Source: Chitinilyticum piscinae
Lineage (GTDB): Bacteria > Pseudomonadota > Gammaproteobacteria > Burkholderiales > Chitinibacteraceae
DNA length: 64,000 nt
Direction of reading: 5' to 3'
Assembly: GCF_015223195.1 (NCBI RefSeq)
Contig: NZ_JADFUA010000001.1
Coordinates: forward strand, 248,001 to 312,000
Of the stretch, positions 8,616 through 17,562 are shown piece by piece. The notes below the pieces were generated by a model. That model saw nothing but the letters and a program-made list of their open reading frames with translations. It did no database searches and was not told the DNA's origin. Position 1 is the first letter of the stretch, and each line of letters starts with the position of its first letter. The translations under genes and the position numbers were made by a program.

Positions 8616-9887
8616 ATGAAGTTCGATACGCTTGCCATTCACGCCGGCTACGACGTCGATCCGACCACCAAATCGGTGGCCGTGCCGATCTACCAGACGA
8701 CCAGCTACGCCTTCGACGACACCCAGCACGGTGCCGACCTGTTTGACCTGAAGGTGAAGGGCAATATCTATACCCGCATCATGAATCCGACCACCGATGT
8801 GCTCGAACAAAGGGTCGCGGCGCTGGAAGGCGGGATCGGCGCGCTGGCCCTGGCATCGGGTCAGGCGGCAATCACCTATGCCATCCTCACCATCGCCGAG
8901 GCGGGCGATAACATCATTGCCACCTCCACGCTGTATGGCGGCACCTATAACCTGTTCGCGCACACGCTGCCGCAATACGGCATCAGCGTGAAATTTGTCG
9001 ATGCCAGCGATCCGCAAGCGGCCGCCGCACTGATCGACGAACGCACCAAGGCGATCTACTGCGAATCCATCGGCAATCCACTGGGCAATGTGGTCGACTT
9101 TGCCGCCTTTGCCAACGTAGCGCATGCCGGTGGCGTGCCGCTGATTGTCGACAACACCGTTCCCTCTCCCTACCTGACCCGCCCGTTTGAGCACGGCGCC
9201 GATATCGTCGTGCATTCGCTGACCAAATACATGGGTGGCCATGGCACCAGCATCGGCGGCATCATCGTTGATTCAGGCAAATTCCCGTGGGCGGAACACA
9301 AAACCCGCTTCAAGCGCCTCAACGAACCGGAAGTCAGCTACCACGGCGTGGTCTACACCGAGGCGCTGGGCCCTGCCGCTTTCATTGGCCGCGCGCGCAC
9401 CGTACCGCTGCGCAATATGGGCGCATGCATCTCGCCGTTCAACGCCTTCCTGATCCTGCAGGGACTGGAAACCCTGGCGCTGCGCATGGATCGCCACTGC
9501 GAGAATGCACTGAAGGTCGCGGAATTCCTCAAAACCCACCCGAAAGTGAACTGGGTGAATTACGCAGGCCTGCCGGATCACCCAAGCCGTCCGCTGGTCG
9601 AGCAGTATTTCGGTGGCAAGGCATCCGGCCTGCTGACCTTTGGCGTAAAAGGCGGCCGTGACGCAGGCGCGCGTTTCCAGGATGCACTCAAGCTTGTTAC
9701 GCGACTGGTCAATATCGGCGATGCCAAGAGTCTGGCCACCCACCCGGCCAGCACCACACACCGCCAGCTCTCGCCGGAAGAACTCAAGAAAGCGGGCGTC
9801 AGCGAGGATATGGTCCGCCTGTCGATCGGGATCGAGCACATCGATGACATTCTGGCGGATCTCGCGCAGGCGCTCGACGCGGCATAA
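8616..9887 (+). CDS. metY: O-acetylhomoserine sulfhydrylase (methionine biosynthesis)
   Basis: A 423-residue PLP enzyme of the Cys/Met metabolism family. It makes homocysteine from O-acetylhomoserine and sulfide in the cytoplasm. The long form with a roughly 50-residue insertion ([19 protein letters not shown] region) separates MetY from the shorter cystathionine gamma-synthases. Visible landmarks are [21 protein letters not shown] near the N-terminus, ALASGQAA, and the PLP lysine in [12 protein letters not shown]. The ATG at 8616 is preceded by AGGAG seven bases upstream; the open frame continues further 5' but without a ribosome site. No SAM riboswitch structure was recognised upstream. Confidence 0.93.
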   Translation: MKFDTLAIHAGYDVDPTTKSVAVPIYQTTSYAFDDTQHGADLFDLKVKGNIYTRIMNPTTDVLEQRVAALEGGIGALALASGQAAITYAILTIAEAGDNIIATSTLYGGTYNLFAHTLPQYGISVKFVDASDPQAAAALIDERTKAIYCESIGNPLGNVVDFAAFANVAHAGGVPLIVDNTVPSPYLTRPFEHGADIVVHSLTKYMGGHGTSIGGIIVDSGKFPWAEHKTRFKRLNEPEVSYHGVVYTEALGPAAFIGRARTVPLRNMGACISPFNAFLILQGLETLALRMDRHCENALKVAEFLKTHPKVNWVNYAGLPDHPSRPLVEQYFGGKASGLLTFGVKGGRDAGARFQDALKLVTRLVNIGDAKSLATHPASTTHRQLSPEELKKAGVSEDMVRLSIGIEHIDDILADLAQALDAA

Positions 9888-9902
9888 CCATGCCAGCATA
9901 AT

Positions 9903-9936
9903 GGGCAGCAAGGCGGCCAGTCGGCCGCTGCTGCCC
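9903..9936 (+). terminator. Strong hairpin after metY, no T-run
   Basis: GGGCAGCA-AG-GCGGCC pairs with GGCCGC-TGCTGCCC around an AGTC loop, 16 bp past the metY stop. There is no run of T after the stem, so it could be a 3' stabiliser or a Rho-assisted terminator rather than an intrinsic one. Confidence 0.5.
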
Positions 9937-10000
9937 GCTGGCCTCCAACCCTACTGGCAAAGTGGCCGGAATTCGCTAGCATACTAATGGATTTCACAAT

Positions 10001-13000
10001 TTGTCAGGCATTGATGTGCTGAACGCCCCCTCCGACACCGAATCGCTCGCACAACCGCTACTCGATGATGCCTGGCAGTTCATTTCCCAGGGCAAGCTCG
10101 CCGTGCTGGTGTGGGACCGGCAACTGCGCCTGCTGCATGCCTCGGCTGCCGCCAGCGAGCTGCTGGGAAGAACGGTCGAACAACTGGGCGGCCATTTCCT
10201 CAATGAATTGCTGCCCGTCAGCGAACATTTCCGTCTGAGCGGCCAGCTGCTGAATCTGCGGCCGGGCATGCCGCCACTGGCGCTGGAAGGCTGGATACTG
10301 AACTCGCGCCTGCAGGAAATGCGCATCCAGTGGCTGATCTGGCAACTGGATGACAGCCGGCAGATCGGGCTGATGTATGACCAGCGCGAACTGTCCGCCC
10401 TGCGCGATGAAGTCCAAATGCGCCGCGAGCTGTATTCCGCACTGGTAACGCAGGCTCGCGATGCCATTGTGCTGATCAATCCGCACACCGCCAGCATTAT
10501 CGAATTCAACCCCGCCGCCGCGGATATGCTTGGCTACTCGCCGGCCGAATTCGGCCGGCTGCAGCTGGTTGAGCTCGGCAGGCTCGAGGACATCAATACC
10601 TGGCTAGGGTATGCTCGCGAAGCCACTAATGGCGAATGCGTTATCCGCGATACCCTGCTTAGCACCAAACAGGGAACGCGTATCAATGTCCGGATCAGCA
10701 GCCGCCCGGTTCTGATCCAGGGTGAAGTGATGCTGGCCACACTCTGGACCGACATCACGCCCTCACACCATGCGCGCCAGGAAATTGCCGCGCTGACGCA
10801 GCACATGAACCAGGTGCTGCGCGACGCACAGATCGGGGCCTGGGATTACGATATCCCCAGCGGCATCATCCACGTCAACGAACAGTTCCACAGCCATTTC
10901 AGCCATGTCTTCGACTCGCTGGACACGCATATCGATGAATGGCGCAAGATCCGTCACCCGGTCGACGAAGGCAATGCCGATGCCGCACTACTGGCGCACC
11001 TGGAAGGCAAGACACCGGAATTCGAAGGCAAATGGCGGCTGATGCAGGAAGACGGCAGCTGGCACTGGTACATTTCCCGGGGCAAGGTCATCGAATGGGC
11101 CGATGACGGCGCACCGCTGCGCATGACCGGCACCATCATCGATCTGAGCGCCCAGCAAGACTCGCTGGGGGAGCTGATCCGCTCGGAAACCAAATCCCGG
11201 GCCATGCTTGATGCACTTTCCGCGGCAATTGCCATTCTCAACCAGGATGGGCAGGTCATCACCACCAATGCGGCCTGGGAACGCTTTGAAAACCGCTTCG
11301 GCGTCCCCCCCAGCGAATGCCTGCGCCTGCGCCCGCCGGCAGGCACTGGCAGCGGTTTCCAGTTCGACGAACTGTACGAGGCCTATCAGGCCGGCCTGCA
11401 TACCGTGCTGCGTAGCGAACTTGATTATTTCGAGATCGAAATCCCCTCCCCCTGCGGTGAAGAGCTGCAATGGTTCCTGTGCCGCATGCAGCGGGTACAC
11501 GAGCTGAATGGCCATGTCCTGCTGGCGCATGAAGACATCACGCAGCAGAAACTGATCCATCAAGCCATCAGCGACACCCGCAGCCGCTACGAGGAATTGC
11601 TGCACAACGTCGACGGGATTGTCTGGGAGGCTGACCCCGGCACACACAACACCACGTTTGTCAGCAGCCAGTGCGAGCGCATGCTGGGCTACCCACCGCA
11701 CAGCTGGATGCAACCGGGTTTCTGGATTTCGTGCGTGCATCCGGCCGATCGCGCGATGGTGATGCACACCGCCATGGAAAAAGTCGCCGTCGAGGAAGAC
11801 TACGAGCTGGAATACCGCTTCCAGACCCGCGACGGGCGCTGGGTCTGGCTGCACGACCGAGCCTCCGTCCGGCGTAATGATGCCGGCAAGCTGCAACTGA
11901 GCGGACTGGTCATCGACATCACGGCGCGCAAGCAGGCCGAAGAGCAGCTGCGCCTGGCCGCCAGCGTATTCCAATATGCCCACGAAGGTATCCTGATCAC
12001 CGATGCAGACAACCGGGTCATCGACATGAACTCGGCCTTCCTCAGCATGACCGGCTACGAACGGAGCGAGCTGCTGGGGCAAAAGCCCGCGGTGCTGCGT
12101 TCCGGCCGCCACCACCGCGACTTTTACGTCACGATGTGGGAGCGCATCCACAGTCAGGGCCACTGGCGCGGTGAAATCTGGAACCGGCGTAAAAGCGGTG
12201 AGCTGTGCGTCGATCTGCTGACCATTTCCGCCGTACTCAATACCGAACAGCAGATCAGTCACTACGTTGGCGTGTATGCCGACATCACCCAGCTCAAACA
12301 GCAAGAACAGAAGCTGGAGCTGCTGGCACACTACGATGCGCTGACCGGACTCCCCAATCGCGTACTGCTGGCTGACCGGCTGGAGCAGGCGCTGGCCCTC
12401 GCCCGGCGCAGCGGCCTGCTGCTGGCCGTCTGTTACCTGGATCTCGACGATTTCAAACCCATCAACGACCGCTACGGCCACGAAGTCGGCGACGACCTGC
12501 TCGTGGAAATCAGCCGCCGGCTGATCGACAACGTCCGCGGCGGCGATACGGTTGCCCGGCTGGGCGGTGACGAATTCGTGCTGCTGCTAGGCAACCACAC
12601 CTCGACCGAGGAGTGCGAACAGGCGCTCAAACGCATCCTGCATGTCGTATCGGTACCGTACCTGTATGAGGGGGATGTGCTGCGTGTCAGTGCCAGCCTT
12701 GGTGTCACCCTGTATCCGCAGGATGGTGCCGATGCCGAAGGCCTGCTGCGCCATGCCGATCAGGCCATGTACAGCGCCAAGCAGTCCGGCGCCAACCGCT
12801 ACCATTTCTTTGATGCCCAGCAAGACCAGCAGATGCGCAGCCAGCGCCAGCTGCTCGATCGCATCGCCCGGGCCCAGGCCGACAACGAGCTGCAGCTGTA
12901 TTACCAGCCCAAGGTCGACATGCGAAGCGGCCGCGTGATCGGTGCCGAAGCACTGCTGCGCTGGCAACACCCCGAACGGGGCATGGTCATGCCAGGCGAG

Positions 13001-13633
13001 TTCCTGCCAGTACTGGAAAGCTCAGTGCTGGTCAGCGATGTCGGCTACTGGATCATCGGTACGGTGCTCGCCCAGATGCACAGCTGGCAGAGCCAGCATG
13101 ATCTGCGCATCCCGATCAGCGTCAACGTGTCCCCCCGTCAGCTGGCCAACGCCGATTTTCCGCTGCTGCTGGCCAAGGCGTTGGCACGCCACGAACACAT
13201 CGATCCGGCCCTGCTTGAAATCGAGATTGTCGAATCCGCCGCGCTGGAAGACATCGGCCGCGCCATCCGCATCCTCAACATCTGCCGCGGCATGGGGGTG
13301 CGCTTTGCACTGGATGACTTCGGTACCGGCTATTCCTCGCTGACCTACTTCAAGCGCCTGCCGGCGGAAGTACTGAAAATCGACCAGTCCTTCGTGCGCA
13401 ACATGCTGACCGACCCCAATGATGAAGCCATCGTCCGTGCGGTGATCAGCCTGGCCGAGGCCTTCGAGCGCAAGGTCATCGCGGAGGGCGTGGAAACAGC
13501 CCAGCATGGCGAGCTGCTGGCGAGCCTGGGCTGCCATCATGTGCAGGGCTACGGCATTGCCAAGCCGATGCCTGCCGCAGCCTTCCCGCAATGGGTACGC
13601 GACTACGAAGCAAATCCGCGCTGGCTTGACTAG
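10001..13633 (+). CDS. Multi-PAS GGDEF-EAL bifunctional c-di-GMP protein
   Basis: Up to 1210 residues with no membrane segment. Several PAS/PAC units cover about residues 1-770; clear ones begin at ALVTQARDAIVLINP (about 147), RYEELLHNVDGIVWEADP (about 528) and AASVFQYAHEGILITD (about 650). A GGDEF domain (about 775-935) carries an intact GGDEF motif, and the EAL domain (about 950-1205) keeps EALLRW, DDFGTG and KIDQSFV. Both synthesis and hydrolysis of c-di-GMP are therefore possible. The start is uncertain: TTG at 10001 or GTG at 10016, neither with a good ribosome site. The gene contains one exact GGGTAT-N37-ATACCC motif. Confidence 0.9.
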   Translation: MSGIDVLNAPSDTESLAQPLLDDAWQFISQGKLAVLVWDRQLRLLHASAAASELLGRTVEQLGGHFLNELLPVSEHFRLSGQLLNLRPGMPPLALEGWILNSRLQEMRIQWLIWQLDDSRQIGLMYDQRELSALRDEVQMRRELYSALVTQARDAIVLINPHTASIIEFNPAAADMLGYSPAEFGRLQLVELGRLEDINTWLGYAREATNGECVIRDTLLSTKQGTRINVRISSRPVLIQGEVMLATLWTDITPSHHARQEIAALTQHMNQVLRDAQIGAWDYDIPSGIIHVNEQFHSHFSHVFDSLDTHIDEWRKIRHPVDEGNADAALLAHLEGKTPEFEGKWRLMQEDGSWHWYISRGKVIEWADDGAPLRMTGTIIDLSAQQDSLGELIRSETKSRAMLDALSAAIAILNQDGQVITTNAAWERFENRFGVPPSECLRLRPPAGTGSGFQFDELYEAYQAGLHTVLRSELDYFEIEIPSPCGEELQWFLCRMQRVHELNGHVLLAHEDITQQKLIHQAISDTRSRYEELLHNVDGIVWEADPGTHNTTFVSSQCERMLGYPPHSWMQPGFWISCVHPADRAMVMHTAMEKVAVEEDYELEYRFQTRDGRWVWLHDRASVRRNDAGKLQLSGLVIDITARKQAEEQLRLAASVFQYAHEGILITDADNRVIDMNSAFLSMTGYERSELLGQKPAVLRSGRHHRDFYVTMWERIHSQGHWRGEIWNRRKSGELCVDLLTISAVLNTEQQISHYVGVYADITQLKQQEQKLELLAHYDALTGLPNRVLLADRLEQALALARRSGLLLAVCYLDLDDFKPINDRYGHEVGDDLLVEISRRLIDNVRGGDTVARLGGDEFVLLLGNHTSTEECEQALKRILHVVSVPYLYEGDVLRVSASLGVTLYPQDGADAEGLLRHADQAMYSAKQSGANRYHFFDAQQDQQMRSQRQLLDRIARAQADNELQLYYQPKVDMRSGRVIGAEALLRWQHPERGMVMPGEFLPVLESSVLVSDVGYWIIGTVLAQMHSWQSQHDLRIPISVNVSPRQLANADFPLLLAKALARHEHIDPALLEIEIVESAALEDIGRAIRILNICRGMGVRFALDDFGTGYSSLTYFKRLPAEVLKIDQSFVRNMLTDPNDEAIVRAVISLAEAFERKVIAEGVETAQHGELLASLGCHHVQGYGIAKPMPAAAFPQWVRDYEANPRWLD
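10607..10655. repeat. Exact GGGTAT-N37-ATACCC motif inside the GGDEF-EAL gene (copy B)
   Basis: GGGTAT at 10607-10612 and ATACCC at 10650-10655. It lies in the second PAS region of the coding sequence; the interior reads as normal protein-coding sequence and is not similar to other copies. Confidence 0.75.
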
Positions 13634-13695
13634 AGATGTATGCAGCCCGAACCCACGAAAATCGAGGGCGTTGACCACATGGGGTAGTGGGTATT

Positions 13696-14170
13696 GCAAA
13701 GCAGGCCGGTAAGCCGGGTTCTGTACCCTGCCTTGCGGCAGGTGACTGTCATTCCTCTAGGCCAGCCCTTGCGGACTGGCTCCAGCAACCTACCCGCAGA
13801 CTCGGCGGGCCGCCTCAACGTCTGCTGCTTGGTCTTGCTCCGGATGGGGTTTACCCTGCCCGGGAATGTTGCCACCCCGGCGGTGCGCCCTTACCGGTCC
13901 TTGCGGACGGCTGCTGTCGCAGCCCACCTTTTCACCCTTGCCTGATCCCCTGGCAATCCGTTGCCGGATTGCCAGCCCGCAAGCAGCATCCTGCTTGTTT
14001 GGGACTTTGCGGTGCTTGCGCACCGCGAAATCCGGGTCATCGGCGGTTCAGCTCTCTGTTGCACTTTCCGTCGCCTCGCGACGCCCGGCCGTTAGCCGGC
14101 ATCCTGCCCTGTGGAGCCCGGACTTTCCTCCCCCCCGTTGCCGGGGCAGCGACAGTCTGGCCTGCTTTGC
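13696..14170 (-). ncRNA. rnpB: RNase P RNA (class A) with enlarged P12 arm
   Basis: The minus strand carries the catalytic core landmarks of bacterial RNase P RNA: GAGGAAAGTCCGGGCTCC near the 5' end (14117-14134), GCAAGGGTGAAA, and ACAGAACCCGGCTTA near the 3' end. Terminal helix P1 forms between GCAGGCC at both ends (about 14159-14165 and 13701-13707). The product, about 475 nt, is longer than the E. coli RNA (377 nt). The extra length is mainly in the P12 region, where three consecutive perfect hairpins occur at 14009-14026, 13980-13997 and 13950-13975. RNase P RNA processes tRNA 5' ends. Ends are accurate to within a few bases. Confidence 0.95.
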
Positions 14171-14177
14171 GGGGGCG

Positions 14178-14207
14178 ATTATCCGCGACATGCCGTCCCG
14201 TAGCAAA
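14178..14207 (-). promoter_or_regulatory. Probable sigma70 promoter of rnpB
   Basis: On the minus strand TTTGCT (14207-14202) and GATAAT (14183-14178) are separated by 18 bp, and the RNA start inferred from helix P1 lies about 8 bases downstream, at about 14170. The -35 box is imperfect. Confidence 0.55.
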
Positions 14208-14310
14208 CCCGTCCGGCATTTTTCCCGCACAGAAGCGGTATTCCTACCGTGAAAGCCTCCTCCTCCCCGCGGACAATCAAAAGCTATCCAGTCTGAAACC
14301 GGGGGCCGCC

Positions 14311-14511
14311 ATGAGCAGCACGCTAACCGCCACACACCTTGAGCAGCGCAAGCTGCAGCAAACACACCGCCTGCAAGGGATTGCCGCAATTTCCTGCCAG
14401 CAATCGTGGGCATTTCTGCGGGCTGGGCTGGCCGAACGGCAAGCGGCGCTACGGCTGCAGCCTGGACAGCCCGGCAAGACAGCCCCCGGCTACGAGCCGC
14501 TGCTGCGGTAA
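14311..14511 (+). CDS. Possible small protein, 66 residues
   Basis: An ATG frame starting MSSTLTATHLEQRKLQQTHR and ending in PGYEPLLR lies upstream of the divergent rnpB promoter. It is basic and Gln/Ala-rich, with no signal peptide or recognised domain. There is no convincing ribosome site (GGGGGCCGCC precedes the ATG). It could be a chance frame in high-GC DNA. Confidence 0.3.
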   Translation: MSSTLTATHLEQRKLQQTHRLQGIAAISCQQSWAFLRAGLAERQAALRLQPGQPGKTAPGYEPLLR

Positions 14512-14597
14512 AAATGCATACATGTCAGCTGCATTTGTGCAGCGCCATGCAACGGCAGAACCGGGATGATAAAGGCATGAATCATCAGGAGAAAACC

Positions 14598-14759
14598 ATG
14601 CCGGAAACCATCCGCCGCTACATCGACAGCCGCATGGCTGGCAGTGCGAGTACGCTGGAAATCATCGAAGGCATCAGCCACGAGTTTCATATTCCGGCGC
14701 GCACCGCCTATGAGATGCTGCAGGAATACCTGCTGCTACAGCGCCCCCGCTGCCTCTGA
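14598..14759 (+). CDS. Small conserved-looking protein, 53 residues
   Basis: Starts MPETIRRYIDSRMAGSASTL and ends LLLQRPRCL. The ATG at 14598 is chosen over one at 14577 because AGGAG lies seven bases upstream of it. The sequence looks like a compact helical protein (IIEGISHEFHIPARTAYEMLQ resembles a helix-turn-helix-like segment), but no family is recognised. It follows the 66-residue frame in the same direction. Confidence 0.5.
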   Translation: MPETIRRYIDSRMAGSASTLEIIEGISHEFHIPARTAYEMLQEYLLLQRPRCL

Positions 14760-14827
14760 GCCGGAGCGCCGGCATTGGCCCTCCATGGGCCAGGAACCGC
14801 TGCCCATGAAAGCAACGCCATTGCCGA

Positions 14828-15034
14828 TCAGTCCTTGCGCTTCAGAATGATCGTCTGCAGTTTGTCGTATTCCTGCTGGGAAATGGCACCCTCATCAAGG
14901 GCGCGCTTCAGATCAACCAGTTCCTGGCCTTTGGAAACGGTGGTCACACCCTGAACCTTGACGTTGGTTGTGCTGCCACAGGCCGTGAGCAACAGCAGGC
15001 ACGCCACGGGAATTACCGCAATAATCTTCCGCAT
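14828..15034 (-). CDS. SHOCT-domain lipoprotein (second of a pair)
   Basis: A 68-residue lipoprotein with signal peptide MRKIIAVIPVACLLLLTACG; the lipobox LTAC puts the acylated Cys at residue 19. The C-terminal 30 residues (ELVDLKRALDEGAISQQEYD) are a SHOCT domain, a short helical module often found at the ends of secreted or membrane proteins. It begins 3 bp after the stop of a homologous lipoprotein gene, so the pair is probably a tandem duplication in one operon. Aspartate is absent after the Cys (Gly instead), so outer-membrane sorting is expected. Confidence 0.8.
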   Translation of the reverse strand: MRKIIAVIPVACLLLLTACGSTTNVKVQGVTTVSKGQELVDLKRALDEGAISQQEYDKLQTIILKRKD

Positions 15035-15037
15035 GAT

Positions 15038-15232
15038 CTACTCCACGCTCTCGATAAGTGACTTGCGCTGGGCCTTGTAATCCTTCTCGCTGATTGCGCC
15101 CGCATCATAGGCCTTCTTCAGGTCCATCAACTGCTGCCCAACCGACACATTGACCGCCGGCTTGACGACTTCGGTTGAACTGCAGGCGGCCAGCATCCCG
15201 GCCAGCAGCACAGTAAGTACCGTCTTATGCAT
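15038..15232 (-). CDS. SHOCT-domain lipoprotein (first of a pair)
   Basis: A 64-residue lipoprotein starting MHKTVLTVLLAGMLAACSST, lipobox LAAC. Its SHOCT segment (QLMDLKKAYDAGAISEKDYK) is clearly related to that of the next gene. The ATG at 15232 has AGGAG upstream, and the frame extends further 5' without a ribosome site. Function is unknown. Confidence 0.8.
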   Translation of the reverse strand: MHKTVLTVLLAGMLAACSSTEVVKPAVNVSVGQQLMDLKKAYDAGAISEKDYKAQRKSLIESVE

Positions 15233-15344
15233 GATTGCCTTTCTCCTCTCATCGGGGCTCCTGCCCCCAGTAGATTGTGAGGCACCAGCAAAGCGGCCAC
15301 CAAATCCATGGCCAGTCATTGTCTGAATTGCGCCAGCATGCACA

Positions 15345-15818
15345 TCACTGGGAGCCGCCAGCATCTGTCAAGCGCAAACCCGTTACTCGCGCCAAATCCG
15401 CAGCCAGCGCCTGTGCCCGGCCCGAGCCGCGCGGCGTAGCCGGAAACTGTGCAAAGGCAAAGCGGGGCGCATCCTCTCCGTCGCCCAGCACCATCACCCA
15501 CACGCTATCGCGGCGGAACAGATTGGGCTCCTGTTCGAGCGTGATCCGCGTGAACGGCGCCAGCGGCGTGGTGCGTTGCCACAGGGCCAGCAGCCCCAGC
15601 AAGCGTGTGCGGCGGATCAGCGACTGGCCATCACAGATCTGCTCGGTGGGCAGCGCCCAGAAGAACAGCCCTGCCGCCAGCATGGTGTACCAGAACACGC
15701 CGAAGAAATTGTGTTCGGGGCCACCCTCGATCAGGGGCAGGCCCCACAGGGCCGCCGCCAGCAGCCCGGCACCAAACAGCCACCAGGCCGGGCTTTGCGT
15801 CGTACGGTAGCTGACCAT
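15345..15818 (-). CDS. Two-helix membrane protein downstream of pyrC
   Basis: 157 residues with two N-terminal membrane helices (about 13-30 and 40-57) and a cytoplasmic C-terminal part resembling a bacterial PH-like or YcxB-type domain (strand-rich, RRTRLLGLLALWQRTTPLAPF). The ATG overlaps the pyrC stop (TGATG), so the genes are co-transcribed and coupled. The family is not identified with certainty and no function is assigned. Confidence 0.75.
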   Translation of the reverse strand: MVSYRTTQSPAWWLFGAGLLAAALWGLPLIEGGPEHNFFGVFWYTMLAAGLFFWALPTEQICDGQSLIRRTRLLGLLALWQRTTPLAPFTRITLEQEPNLFRRDSVWVMVLGDGEDAPRFAFAQFPATPRGSGRAQALAADLARVTGLRLTDAGGSQ

Positions 15819-16852
15819 CAGTCGGCCAGCTTCCAGGCAATGCTGCTGCCGGCACGCAGCGGCACCACCACGCTGTCACCGAAAGCGTACTCTTCCGGCA
15901 CCGACCAGCTTTCCTTCACCAGCGTCACCTTGTCGGCGTTCGGCTTGAGACCATAAAAGGCCGGGCCGTTCAGGCTGGCAAACGCCTCGAGCTGATCAAG
16001 TTTGCCGACCGATTCGAACGCCTCGGCGTACAGTGGCAGCGCGGCGTGCGCGGTGTAAGCACCGGCGCAGCCGCACGACGCTTCTTTGGCACCCTTGGCG
16101 TGCGGCGCGCTGTCGGTGCCGAGGAAGAACTTGGCCGAACCGCTGGTCGCCGCGCGCACCAGCGCCTGGCGATGCACCTCGCGCTTGAGGATCGGCAGGC
16201 AGTAGTAGTGCGGGCGGATGCCGCCGGCCAGCATGGCATTGCGGTTGTACAGCAGATGATGCGCGGTAATGGTCGCGGCCACATTGGCAGGCGCGCTGGC
16301 AACAAAATCAGCCGCATCCTTGGTGGTGATGTGCTCGAACACCACTTTCAGTTCGGGCAGGCGCGCCAGCAGCGGCTGCATTACCCGGTCGATGAACACG
16401 GCTTCGCGGTCGAAGATATCGATCTCGGCATCGGTGACTTCACCGTGCACGAGGAAATTCAGCCCGACTTCGGCCATTTTCTCCAGCACCGCCATGCGGC
16501 GGTCGAGATCGGTGACACCGCTGTCGGAGTTGGTGGTGGCGCCCGCCGGGTAGAGCTTCACCCCGTGGATGAAACCGGATTCCTTGGCCTTCACGATCTC
16601 ATCCGGCGAGGTATTGTCGGTCAGGTACAGTGTCATCAAGGGTTCGAAGGACAGACCTGCTGGTACGGCAGCCAGAATACGCTCGCGGTAGGCGGCCGCC
16701 TGCTCGACGGTGGTCACCGGCGGGCGCAGGTTGGGCATGATGATGGCACGACCGAATTCGCGCGCGGTATGCGGCACAACGGACTGCAGGAATTCGCCGT
16801 CGCGCACGTGCAGGTGCCAGTCGTCGGGGCGGGTAAGCGTCAGGGTTTGCAT
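15818..16852 (-). CDS. pyrC: Dihydroorotase (pyrimidine synthesis)
   Basis: A 344-residue class II (E. coli-type) dihydroorotase, which cyclises carbamoyl aspartate to dihydroorotate in the cytoplasm. The binuclear zinc site is visible: [10 protein letters not shown] near residue 10, the carbamylated lysine in GVKLYPAG (about 100), HGEVTD (about 138), EHITT (about 175) and GTDSAPH (about 247). Length and motifs are typical. It is followed by an overlapping membrane-protein gene. Confidence 0.97.
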   Translation of the reverse strand: MQTLTLTRPDDWHLHVRDGEFLQSVVPHTAREFGRAIIMPNLRPPVTTVEQAAAYRERILAAVPAGLSFEPLMTLYLTDNTSPDEIVKAKESGFIHGVKLYPAGATTNSDSGVTDLDRRMAVLEKMAEVGLNFLVHGEVTDAEIDIFDREAVFIDRVMQPLLARLPELKVVFEHITTKDAADFVASAPANVAATITAHHLLYNRNAMLAGGIRPHYYCLPILKREVHRQALVRAATSGSAKFFLGTDSAPHAKGAKEASCGCAGAYTAHAALPLYAEAFESVGKLDQLEAFASLNGPAFYGLKPNADKVTLVKESWSVPEEYAFGDSVVVPLRAGSSIAWKLAD

Positions 16853-16887
16853 GGAAAACTCCGGATGACAGGAAATCGGGGCGCGTC

Positions 16888-17130
16888 TCAGTCGGCACGC
16901 TTCTGGATCAGGAACAGGAATTTACTGTCCTCGACCCAGTGTTCGACCAACAGATTGCCGGTCTGTTTGCAGAACGCCGCAAAATCGGTCGGCGTTGCCG
17001 GGTCGGTACAGGTCACCTGCAGCAACTGGCCGCCGGCGAGATTCGCCAGCGCCTTCTTGGTGCGCAGGATGGGCAAGGGGCAATTCAGGCCGGACAGATC
17101 GGCAACAAGATCGGCAGCGGGACGGGTCAT
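16888..17130 (-). CDS. TusA-family sulfur carrier protein
   Basis: About 80 residues from the ATG at 17130, beginning [20 protein letters not shown]. The CPxP motif ([13 protein letters not shown]) with its persulfide-carrying Cys is the family hallmark. TusA-like proteins relay sulfur for tRNA thiolation or other sulfur trafficking in the cytoplasm. A GTG at 17175 would add 15 residues; the shorter form matches the family length. It is transcribed in the same direction as pyrC, 35 bp upstream of it. Confidence 0.85.
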   Translation of the reverse strand: MTRPAADLVADLSGLNCPLPILRTKKALANLAGGQLLQVTCTDPATPTDFAAFCKQTGNLLVEHWVEDSKFLFLIQKRAD

Positions 17131-17292
17131 GGTGGGCTGGCCAGGCGGCAAAAAGCTGATTTTACGGTGTTTCACGTCCCAGCGGCAGCCTCCGGCACAA
17201 CGAAGCGGCAGCGCTTAAGTTTTGCTTCATCCTCATGACGTTCAATCCGTCCTGCAGACTCTGCACCTCTCATACCCATCTGGAGATTTGTC

Positions 17293-17559
17293 ATGCTGAA
17301 ACTGATCGCCGCAGTATCCGCCACCCTGATCGCCGGCTCGGCCTTCGCCGGTGCCAGCTGTACCAAGCACCCGAAAAACGAATGGCTGCCGGAAGACCAA
17401 GCCCAGGCCAGGATCGTGGAAATGGGCTACAAGATCAAGAAATTCAAGGTTGACGGCAACTGCTACGAAATCTACGGCTGGAACAAGGACGGCAAGAAGG
17501 CCGAGGTGTATTTCGACACCAAGGACCTCAGCATCGTCAAGGCCGAGATCGGCAAGTAA
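17293..17559 (+). CDS. Periplasmic PepSY-like protein
   Basis: 88 residues with a clear signal peptide (MLKLIAAVSATLIAGSAFAG) and a mature part ending KKAEVYFDTKDLSIVKAEIG, typical of the PepSY_2 type found beside cytochrome b561 and two-component genes. Two Cys residues may form a disulfide. It is the first gene of an operon continuing through PAP2, cytochrome b561, a response regulator, a kinase and a CDF exporter. A modulatory role in the periplasm is inference from that context. Confidence 0.8.
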   Translation: MLKLIAAVSATLIAGSAFAGASCTKHPKNEWLPEDQAQARIVEMGYKIKKFKVDGNCYEIYGWNKDGKKAEVYFDTKDLSIVKAEIGK

Positions 17560-17562
17560 TCC

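Noticed and set aside
10988-12481. 497-codon minus-strand frame
   Set aside because: Antisense shadow of the PAS-GGDEF-EAL gene, with no ribosome site or recognisable domain.
13687-14511. 274-codon frame on the plus strand
   Set aside because: It runs antisense through the RNase P RNA gene; the open frame is a by-product of GC-rich structured RNA.
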